Shown: piece after piece, positions 1-6,464 of the stretch | Layout of the letters: each line of letters starts with the position of its first letter | Position numbering within the stretch: position 1 is the first letter of the stretch | IMG/VR virus record: IMGVR_UViG_3300045806_000080 | Coordinates: 1-63,921 of that record | Reading direction: 5' to 3' (one strand) | DNA: 63,921 bases | Origin: a virus | The notes under the pieces: generated by a model | Told to the model about the DNA's origin: nothing | Database searches by the model: none | What the model saw: only the letters and a program-made list of their open reading frames with translations | Translations under genes and position numbers: made by a program

Positions 1-247
1 CGACTGGCTGCTGTGGGGCCACGGCGCGAACTTCGACAACGCCCTGCTGCAAACCGCCTACGAGGTGTGCGGCATCCCGGTGCCGTGGACCTACAAGCAG
101 GACCGCTGCTTCAGGACGCTGAAGTCGCTGTTCCCCGGTCACGAGCCGGCGTTCGACGGCATGGCTCACGACGCTCTGGCTGACGCGGTCCACCAGGCCC
201 GCTGGCTCCAGAACATCGCCCGGTCGATCTCCGACACGGTGCTGTGA
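1..247 (+). CDS. DEDDh 3'-5' exonuclease, C-terminal part
   Basis: An open frame enters from the window edge (first full codon at base 2) and stops at 247. It encodes the second half of an Rv2179c/DnaQ-like exonuclease: the ExoII region HGANFDN and the ExoIII motif HDALADAVHQARWL with the DEDDh histidine and last aspartate. Its N-terminal half is at 63705-63921. About 35-40 codons between the halves are not in the window. The next gene overlaps the stop codon (TGATG). Likely role: trimming DNA or RNA 3' ends during replication or recombination. Confidence 0.85.
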   Translation, partial: DWLLWGHGANFDNALLQTAYEVCGIPVPWTYKQDRCFRTLKSLFPGHEPAFDGMAHDALADAVHQARWLQNIARSISDTVL

Positions 248-972
248 TGAGACCGAAGCCCTGGTCGCACTCCGCGCTGGAGTGCCACGACAACTGCGCG
301 TGGTGCTACCACGAGAAGTACGTGGCCAAGAACCTGCCGCCGGAGGAAAAGTCCGACGAGCAGAACTGGGGGCTCTACGTTCACAAGCAGTTCGAGACCT
401 ACCTGTGTACGGCCCCGTCCGGCGTGGGCAACATGGCCGCCGGCAAGTCCGGCTACGAGCTGCCGGTCGACCTCCGCATCCACGAGCCCTTCCTTGGGGG
501 GCTCCTGAAGAAGGACGGGCTCCTCTGGGCCGAGCGTCAGGTGGCGCTGAGCCGCCAGCCCTTCGGCCCCTGCGCCTACTTCGGCAATGACGTCTGGTGG
601 CGCGGCGTGCTCGACGTAACCATCGTCGAGGCCGAGGAAGGCCGGGCGACCATCGTCGACCACAAGACCGGCAAGCCCCACAACAAGTGGGAGCAGCTCG
701 CGATGAGCGCGGTCTACACGTTCGTCGAGAACCCTGCGGTCAACCTCGTCAATGCCCAGTTCTACTGGACCGTCGATCAGACCGTCACCAAGAAGGTCTG
801 GGGCCGCGGCGAGATGGACGCGCTGGTCGGCATGTTCCTGCCGAGGCTCCAGGCATACGTCCATAGCTGGAAGAACGACGCCTGGCCAAAGAAGCAGTCC
901 GGCCTGTGCGCCGGCTGGTGTCCTGTAACGTCCTGCCAGTTCTGGACCGAGAAACGCCCGAGGCGGCGGTGA
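247..972 (+). CDS. PD-(D/E)XK nuclease (RecB/Cas4-like)
   Basis: A 241-aa protein. The N-terminal WSHSALECHDNCAWCYHEKY resembles the opening of RecB/Cas4-type nucleases. An early acidic/histidine region (GLYVHKQFETYL), GVLDVTIVE, IVDHKTGK and the following QL form a typical PD-(D/E)XK core, with DHK as the metal-binding DxK. The ATG at 247 overlaps the upstream stop (TGATG); a GTG at 244 would add one codon. It sits beside the exonuclease and a VRR-NUC-like gene, so a DNA-processing or recombination role is inferred. Confidence 0.75.
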   Translation: MRPKPWSHSALECHDNCAWCYHEKYVAKNLPPEEKSDEQNWGLYVHKQFETYLCTAPSGVGNMAAGKSGYELPVDLRIHEPFLGGLLKKDGLLWAERQVALSRQPFGPCAYFGNDVWWRGVLDVTIVEAEEGRATIVDHKTGKPHNKWEQLAMSAVYTFVENPAVNLVNAQFYWTVDQTVTKKVWGRGEMDALVGMFLPRLQAYVHSWKNDAWPKKQSGLCAGWCPVTSCQFWTEKRPRRR

Positions 973-1295
973 GCTTCAGTGCGACGCGAGAGGTCAAGGC
1001 CGTGCGCAGAGCGCGGCCCTGCCAACACTGCCTCCTGACGATCGAGAAGGGCGAGCCGGCGCTAGTCGTCTCCGGGGTACACGAAGGCCACTTCTACTCG
1101 GATACGATGCACCACAGGTGCGAGGCCGCGGGCGCGGAATACTTCGACATCGTTTGCGGTTGCGGGGATGAGTACGTCTGGCTCCACGAGCTGGAGAACG
1201 AGGACCTGGAGTGGCTCCAGGTCGATCACTGGATAGCGATTGGCTACGTGAGGCGAGCCCGAGAGTTCGCCCGGATGAGAAGGGATGCAAGATGA
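969..1295 (+). CDS. Cys-rich hypothetical protein
   Basis: A 108-aa protein starting at GTG 969, which overlaps the preceding stop (GTGA); a longer in-frame reading from 906 would run inside the nuclease gene. The motifs CQHC, HHRC and CGCG suggest a zinc-binding fold. The C-terminus is rich in Arg and Trp. Translational coupling on both sides (ATGA into the next gene) marks it as part of the nuclease operon. Function unknown. Confidence 0.7.
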   Translation: MSFSATREVKAVRRARPCQHCLLTIEKGEPALVVSGVHEGHFYSDTMHHRCEAAGAEYFDIVCGCGDEYVWLHELENEDLEWLQVDHWIAIGYVRRAREFARMRRDAR

Positions 1296-1693
1296 GCCCG
1301 ATGCCCAAGAAGAAACACCTCGAAGGCGACACCAAGGCCGAGGTCAAGAAGGTCCTCGACGAATTCGGCTACTTCTGGTGGATGCCGCCGGCCAACAGCT
1401 TCGGCAAGTCCGGCGCGAGCGACTTCCACGCCATCAAGGCCGGGGTGTTCCTCACGATCGAGACGAAGCTCGACGCCAAGCTCACCGAGAACCAGCGCGC
1501 GTTCTGCAACTCGATCCGGGCCGAGGACGGCTTCGGCTTCGTGGTCCGCGGCAACGACGGCGTCATGTGGCTGCGCCGGTTCCTGGAGAGCTTCCAGAAC
1601 GCCACCAAGGCCACGGCCAACAAACTGACCCCGACTGCTGAGGACGGGGCCGACATGCTCAACGCCATAGCGGCGCTCACAGTGGAGCTTTGA
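1292..1693 (+). CDS. VRR-NUC-like nuclease
   Basis: A 133-aa protein starting at ATG 1292, overlapping the previous stop. The core SFGKSGASDFHAIKAGVFL followed by IETKLDAKLTENQRAF matches the VRR-NUC/PD-(D/E)XK pattern: G-x-x-D then E-x-K, then a helix that follows the catalytic lysine. Small stand-alone VRR-NUC proteins are common in phages and may act as Holliday-junction resolvases. The C-terminal ~30 residues lie outside the domain. Confidence 0.75.
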   Translation: MSPMPKKKHLEGDTKAEVKKVLDEFGYFWWMPPANSFGKSGASDFHAIKAGVFLTIETKLDAKLTENQRAFCNSIRAEDGFGFVVRGNDGVMWLRRFLESFQNATKATANKLTPTAEDGADMLNAIAALTVEL

Positions 1694-1694
1694 G

Positions 1695-1841
1695 ATGCTC
1701 ACCATGCACGACGCGACCATCGCACTCGCCACGCTCGGCTTCGCCGGTGTCTTCCTCGGCGCGTGGATTTGGGTCTGGGACAAGTTCTCCGACATCCCCA
1801 CAGAGTTCCGCGACGACACCCACGACTTCTGGGGGCTGTGA
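1695..1841 (+). CDS. Small membrane protein
   Basis: A 48-aa protein, MLTMHDATIALATLGF..., with one strong transmembrane segment (about residues 9-27, ending in AWIWVW) and an acidic C-terminus. It begins one base after the nuclease stop and ends by overlapping the next ATG (TGATG), so it is embedded in the operon. Function unknown. Confidence 0.6.
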   Translation: MLTMHDATIALATLGFAGVFLGAWIWVWDKFSDIPTEFRDDTHDFWGL

Positions 1842-2077
1842 TGGACAACGACGACCTGTTCCACGTCATCGACGACGCACACACGGTGCTGCGCCGCAAG
1901 GGCATCTTCCGGCAGGCCAAGCTCTACCGCCGCGCCGGCAAGGTCTACGCCGGCCTCGGCGCTGGCTTCGTCCGGCTCATGACCAACGGCGGCACCTCGC
2001 ACCCGGACACGCTCTGGGAAGGCGCGCTGCCGGCGCGAGCCTCGGACCAGCGATCCTACATCGCGTGGAATGGATGA
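1841..2077 (+). CDS. Hypothetical protein
   Basis: A 78-aa protein starting at ATG 1841, overlapping the preceding stop. The N-terminal half is acidic (MDNDDLFHVIDDAH) and a basic helix follows (LRRKGIFRQAKLYRRAGK). No family recognised. It overlaps the next gene by ATGA at 2074-2077. Confidence 0.6.
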   Translation: MDNDDLFHVIDDAHTVLRRKGIFRQAKLYRRAGKVYAGLGAGFVRLMTNGGTSHPDTLWEGALPARASDQRSYIAWNG

Positions 2078-2715
2078 CGATGCGTGACCAGACGATACTC
2101 AACGCGAAGCGTCAAGCGAAGGTGTGCCGAGGGTGTTGGGAGCTGAAGCCGTTCTCGGAGTTCAACAGCTCCAAGAGATGCGCGAACGGCCTCCGCCCTC
2201 GGTGCAAACCGTGCGAGGCAGCCTCCGCCAAGGACTACGCGAAGCGTGACCCTGAACGCTACGCCGAGGTTTCACGGCTTAGGTCCCAGAACTACCGGCG
2301 CAACCACCTAGAAAAGACGAAAGAGAAGTCGCGTGCGTACTTCCGGGGGCTGACAACCGAGCAGCTTCGCCGGCACCGCCTTAAGGCGAAGTACAAGATG
2401 ACGCCCGAGCAGTGGGACGCAATGTTCCTCTCGCAGGGATCAGTATGCGCGATCTGCGGGACAGACACTCCTGGGAGTTCGCACGGGTGGCACACGGACC
2501 ACGATCACGCGACGAAGCGGGTTCGGGGGATACTGTGCACACGGTGTAATCATCTCCTGGGAAACGCGTTGGATAGCCCACGAGTGCTGTCCAACGCCAT
2601 CATGTACCTGGACACTCGGGGAGGCCGCGATGTACGTCCACACACCGAGCCAGTCGTTACTACTCAAAGTGCGCGACCCGCTCTACGTCAGAGAGCTGAT
2701 CCCAGGGGCCAGTAG
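2074..2715 (+). CDS. Endonuclease VII-like HNH nuclease
   Basis: A 213-aa protein. N-terminal Cys pairs (CRGCWEL, CKPCEA) form a zinc-finger-like region common in phage recombination endonuclease VII relatives. The C-terminal core CAICGTDTPG...WHTDHDHATKRVRGILCTRCNHLLG is the EndoVII His-Me finger (DHDH plus two CxxC). In this family it cleaves branched DNA or acts as a homing enzyme. The last ~28 codons overlap the helicase start at 2630, beyond the recognisable domain, which suggests a late insertion before the helicase. Confidence 0.85.
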   Translation: MTMRDQTILNAKRQAKVCRGCWELKPFSEFNSSKRCANGLRPRCKPCEAASAKDYAKRDPERYAEVSRLRSQNYRRNHLEKTKEKSRAYFRGLTTEQLRRHRLKAKYKMTPEQWDAMFLSQGSVCAICGTDTPGSSHGWHTDHDHATKRVRGILCTRCNHLLGNALDSPRVLSNAIMYLDTRGGRDVRPHTEPVVTTQSARPALRQRADPRGQ

Positions 2716-4234
2716 GACGATCAGCCTCCCGGACGGGCACAACATCCAAATCAAGTGGAGTATCGACACTGCGAAGTTGTTACGGAACATCGGCATCTCC
2801 GCGCCGTCGCCGATCACCAGCTTCTACAACTGGCCCGGCATGTACCGTCCGCTCGATCATCAGGTCGACATGGCGGGGTTCATGACCCTCCACGATCGCT
2901 GCTTCAACCTCAGCGAGATGGGCACGGGCAAGACCTACGCCTGCCTCTGGGCGATCGACTACCTGATGAACATCGGTGCGCTCAAGCGGGCGCTGATCAT
3001 GTGCCCGCTCTCCAGCATGAAGGCGACCTGGAGCGGCGACATCTTCAAGGTGCTGCCACACCGCACCTGCGCGGTCCTCCACGGCTCCGTCGAGCGGCGG
3101 CTCAAGGCGCTCAGCCTGCCGCACGACATCTACATCATCAACCATGACGGGATCGACATCGAGAAGGTGGCCAAGGAGCTGCGCAAGCGCAGCGACATCG
3201 GCCTGATCGTGGTGGACGAGGCGGACGTCCTGATCAACGCCCAGACCGACGTCTACCGCTTCCTCAAGTGGATCGCTGAGCGCAAGCAGCGCCTGTGGCT
3301 GATGACCGGCTCGCCGACGCCGAACGCTCCGACCGACGCCTGGGCCTTGAGCAAGATGGTCAGCCCCGAGCTGAGCCCCCAGTTCTTCGGTCGCTTCCGC
3401 GACGAGACGATGTACAAGGCGTCGGAGCACAGATGGGTGCCGAAGCTCGGGGCGACGGCGCGGGCGTTCGAGATCATGCAGCCGGCGATCCGGTTCAAGA
3501 AGCGGGAGTGCATCTCGCTGCCGCCGCTGATCGGCCCGCGCGACGTCACCACAACACTCTCCAAGGAGCAGAAGGATGCCTTGAAGCAGATGCGCGACGA
3601 GATGACCATGTTCGCCAAGACGTCGCAGATCACCGCGGTGAATGGGGCGGACAAGATCACCAAGCTACGTCAAATCCTCGCAGGCTCCGTCAAGGACCCG
3701 GTTACAGGGGAGTACCACTTACTCGACTGCCACGAGCGAGTGCGCGACCTGCGCCGTGTGATGGCCCGGTCCGCCTCGAAAGTTCTTGTAATCGCGCCGT
3801 TTAAGGGTATAGTTCGGCACCTCTCCGAGGAGCTGCCGAAGGACGACAAGGCGGCAGGATTACGCGGTGTCAGTGTTCTCATGATGAACGGCGACGTGTC
3901 GCCGGCCAAGCGCCCAGACATCATCGCGCGGTTCAAGGAGGACCCCGACGTCAAGGGCATGATCTGCCACCCGCAGGTCATGTCGCACGGCCTCAACCTC
4001 AGCGAGGCTGACATCACGGTGTTCTTCGCTCCGATCTACTCCAACCGGCAGTACAGCCAAGTGATCGAGCGGTTCAACCGGATGGGGCAGAAGCACACCA
4101 TGTATCTCCTGCGCATGCTCGCGCACCCGATCGAGGCTTCGATCTACAGGGTTGTGGACGAGCGCGGCACGATGCAGAACAACATCCTGGAACTCTACAA
4201 GGAGTTCATCAGCGGAAAGGACGAGGAACTATAA
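2630..4234 (+). CDS. SNF2-like superfamily II DNA helicase
   Basis: A 534-aa protein. Walker A GTGKT is at residues 98-102, the DEAD box (VVDEADVL) at 196-199 and motif III TGSPT at 226-230. The C-terminal helicase domain ends in the motif VI-like VIERFNRMGQKH (about residue 480). This is the usual layout of phage SNF2/DEAD helicases used in replication or recombination. The start overlaps the EndoVII gene by 86 nt; ATG 2630 is kept because the sequence is helicase-like from there. The stop overlaps the next ATG (TAATG). Confidence 0.85.
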   Translation: MYVHTPSQSLLLKVRDPLYVRELIPGASRTISLPDGHNIQIKWSIDTAKLLRNIGISAPSPITSFYNWPGMYRPLDHQVDMAGFMTLHDRCFNLSEMGTGKTYACLWAIDYLMNIGALKRALIMCPLSSMKATWSGDIFKVLPHRTCAVLHGSVERRLKALSLPHDIYIINHDGIDIEKVAKELRKRSDIGLIVVDEADVLINAQTDVYRFLKWIAERKQRLWLMTGSPTPNAPTDAWALSKMVSPELSPQFFGRFRDETMYKASEHRWVPKLGATARAFEIMQPAIRFKKRECISLPPLIGPRDVTTTLSKEQKDALKQMRDEMTMFAKTSQITAVNGADKITKLRQILAGSVKDPVTGEYHLLDCHERVRDLRRVMARSASKVLVIAPFKGIVRHLSEELPKDDKAAGLRGVSVLMMNGDVSPAKRPDIIARFKEDPDVKGMICHPQVMSHGLNLSEADITVFFAPIYSNRQYSQVIERFNRMGQKHTMYLLRMLAHPIEASIYRVVDERGTMQNNILELYKEFISGKDEEL

Positions 4235-4671
4235 TGGCCGAGATGGTCGACATGGAGAAACTCGCGCGAGTGTGGCGCAAGATGGAGGACAAGCGGGACG
4301 AGTTGAAGCACGCCTGGGAGGCGGCAGACAAGGTGATCGAGGACCAGCAGAAGATCGTGGGCACGGCGCTCCTGTCCGCGATGAACGGCATCAAGGGAAA
4401 CAAACTGACGACGGCTGCCGGCGTCATCGAGAAGCAGCAGAAAACCCGCGTCAGTGGCGCGGACTGGAGCGCGATCTACCGCTTCGTCGCCGACAACGAC
4501 GCGTGGGAGATGCTGCACAAGCGGATCAGTTCCACGTTCGTGGAGAAGTACGCGGAGACCCACCAAGACGCCGAGGGCGCACCGATCTTGCCTCCAGGCG
4601 TCAACGTGTTCCGCTACTTCGAGGTGACGGTGAAGAAACCCGGAGCGAAGTCGCTCCCAAAAGACGAGTGA
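4234..4671 (+). CDS. Hypothetical helical protein
   Basis: A 145-aa protein. The N-terminal ~60 residues look like a coiled coil (EKLARVWRKMEDKRDELKHAWE...). The C-terminal half carries LPPGVNVFRYFEVTVKK. It is coupled to the helicase stop and followed by the Cys-cluster gene, so a role in the replication/recombination module is likely. Family not recognised. Confidence 0.7.
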   Translation: MAEMVDMEKLARVWRKMEDKRDELKHAWEAADKVIEDQQKIVGTALLSAMNGIKGNKLTTAAGVIEKQQKTRVSGADWSAIYRFVADNDAWEMLHKRISSTFVEKYAETHQDAEGAPILPPGVNVFRYFEVTVKKPGAKSLPKDE

Positions 4672-4678
4672 GGATCAA

Positions 4679-5962
4679 ATGGCCAACGAAGTCGCTACCC
4701 AGAAGGCTGCAAACGGTTTGTCGTTCGCGGTGCCCGCACACCTCCAGTCCGCCATGGCGCAAGCCGGTCACGGCAACATCGTCGAGAAGGCAAGCGTTCC
4801 GTCGCTGACATATGGCGGCAAGGTCTGGACGATCTCGACCGGCGGCGAGAAGAAGGTCCTCCAGCGGAAGAACGAAGACGGCGAAATGGAGAACGTGCAA
4901 ATTCTCCGGGTCGTCGTGCTCGACTACGCCAAGCAGCGCGGTCGCGCCCTCTACGAAGGTGCCTACGACGACGCCAATCCGCGGCAGCCCGAGTGCTGGA
5001 GCGAGGATGGCAAGAAGCCGCATGTGGCGGTCGAGGCTCCTCAGTGCAGCTCGTGCGAGGTGTGCCCCAAGGCAGCCAAGGGCTCCAAGGTCGTGGACGG
5101 TCGCGAGATGATCGCCTGCGCCCAGCACCGCATGCTCGCGGTGGTGCCGGCGGCGAACCTCGACTTCGAGCCCCTGCGGCTCAAGATCGCGGTGACGTCC
5201 GACTGGGACAAGTCCGACGAGGAGAGCATGGCCAACGGCTGGTACGGCTTCTCGAACTACGTCGACTTCCTCCGCGCCAACGGCTGCGCCTGGAGCAACG
5301 CGCTGGTCACCCGGATGCGGTTCGCCAACACTAAGTACCCCAAGGTGCAGTTCGCCCGCGGCGACTTCCTGGACGCCGACGACTTCCAGAAGACGCTGGC
5401 GATCGGCCAGGGCGAGGGCGTGAAGAAGCTGCTCTCCGCCTGGACGCCGGCCGGCGCGGACGGCAAGCCCGCGACCAAGGGCAAGGCGTTGCCGGTGGAC
5501 GACGAGACGCCAGCAGCCGACCCGGTGTTCTCGAAGACCGGGGCCGACGCACAGGCGGCGCAGGCCGAGGAAGCCGCGAAGGCCAAGGCGAGGGCTGTGA
5601 TCATAGCGGCTGGAGAGGCCGCCAAGCAGAAGGCGCAGGAAGCTGCCCAGGAGGCGGAAGCCCAGGCCGAGGCCGCCAAGGTCGCCAAGAAGGCCGCCAA
5701 GGTCGCCGCCGCCAAGGCTGCCGCCGAGGCCGCTGCGGCTGCCGCCGCTGCCGCCATCAAGGCTGCGGAGGAAGACGAGGACGACGGGGCGTCCGGGTTC
5801 GATGAGCCCGCCGCGCCGCCCACCGCGCCTGTCAAGGCCCCCGCCGCTCTCGACGCCGCGCCGCCGAAGAAGGCCGCCAAGAAGGAGCCGCCGGCCGCGC
5901 CGGCCTCAGCCCCCGCCGAAGTCCCCCCTGCCCTCACCGGCATCCTCGGCGAGTGGGAATGA
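4679..5962 (+). CDS. Hypothetical protein with Cys cluster and Ala/Lys-rich tail
   Basis: A 427-aa protein. Residues 1-250 form a globular region with a Cys cluster (CSSCEVCPKAAKG, then CAQH) that could bind metal. Residues about 275-370 are a long Ala/Lys/Glu helix, and an Ala/Pro-rich tail ends in the acidic-aromatic GILGEWE. A short acidic tip after a flexible tail is typical of ssDNA-binding proteins, and the neighbours are a helicase and a primase, so an SSB-like role is possible but unproven. GAGGATCAA precedes ATG 4679. Confidence 0.7.
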   Translation: MANEVATQKAANGLSFAVPAHLQSAMAQAGHGNIVEKASVPSLTYGGKVWTISTGGEKKVLQRKNEDGEMENVQILRVVVLDYAKQRGRALYEGAYDDANPRQPECWSEDGKKPHVAVEAPQCSSCEVCPKAAKGSKVVDGREMIACAQHRMLAVVPAANLDFEPLRLKIAVTSDWDKSDEESMANGWYGFSNYVDFLRANGCAWSNALVTRMRFANTKYPKVQFARGDFLDADDFQKTLAIGQGEGVKKLLSAWTPAGADGKPATKGKALPVDDETPAADPVFSKTGADAQAAQAEEAAKAKARAVIIAAGEAAKQKAQEAAQEAEAQAEAAKVAKKAAKVAAAKAAAEAAAAAAAAAIKAAEEDEDDGASGFDEPAAPPTAPVKAPAALDAAPPKKAAKKEPPAAPASAPAEVPPALTGILGEWE

Positions 5963-5976
5963 CGCACGAATAGGGC

Positions 5977-6004
5977 TTGTGTCCCTAGCGTGTCAGTGTA
6001 CTGT
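5977..6004 (+). promoter_or_regulatory. Promoter with TGTCAGTGTA element in the spacer
   Basis: TTGTGT (5977-5982), a 16-bp spacer and TACTGT (5999-6004). The phage-wide element TGTCAGTGTA lies at 5991-6000, overlapping the spacer and the start of the -10. It would drive the DUF1599-like and primase genes. The predicted start (about 6011) falls inside the terminator stem that follows. Confidence 0.5.
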
Positions 6005-6036
6005 GGCCTCGCAGAAATGCGGGGCCATTTCTTTCT
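6004..6036 (+). terminator. Rho-independent terminator
   Basis: A 10-bp stem (TGGCCTCGCA / TGCGGGGCCA, one G-T pair) with a GAAA loop, followed by TTTCTTTCT. It ends the operon finishing at 5962. Confidence 0.75.
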
Positions 6037-6064
6037 CGACATAGCGAAACCAAGGAGGCCCACC

Positions 6065-6454
6065 GTGGCCGACGCTATCTTCCCCCACGCGCTTTACGAC
6101 CAGATCATCGAGCAGACAATCGGCGAGATCAGGAAGCTCGGTACACTGAAGGGCGGCGAATACGCGGGTGACGTCGACCGGCTCGCGAACTTTCGGCGCA
6201 ACGGCAAGCAACTGGATTTGCCCATGGAGACCGTCTGGGCCGTGTACTACAACAAGCACCACGACAGTGTGATGCAGTACATCCAGGACCTGAAGAACGC
6301 CAAGCAGCGCACCCGCCTCGAAGGGATCGAGGGACGCGTGGACGACATGCTGACATATCTCATGCTGTTCAAGTGCATACTGCGCGAGCGCGCCGAAAAC
6401 ACGGACCTGCGCGGCTTGCCGCCCGGCACCCAGTCCTCCGACTACCCAGGCTGA
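6065..6454 (+). CDS. DUF1599-like (nucleotide modification-associated) protein
   Basis: A 129-aa protein starting at GTG 6065, seven bases after a strong AAGGAGG. The pattern GEYAGDVDRLANFRRNG...LPMETVWAVYYNKHHDSVMQYIQDL...EGRVDDMLTYLMLFKCIL matches the all-helical DUF1599 family often found near nucleotide-modification or nucleotide-pool genes in phages. The assignment is by pattern only. It lies directly before the primase-helicase under its own promoter. Confidence 0.55.
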   Translation: MADAIFPHALYDQIIEQTIGEIRKLGTLKGGEYAGDVDRLANFRRNGKQLDLPMETVWAVYYNKHHDSVMQYIQDLKNAKQRTRLEGIEGRVDDMLTYLMLFKCILRERAENTDLRGLPPGTQSSDYPG

Positions 6455-6464
6455 GCCCCCGCTC

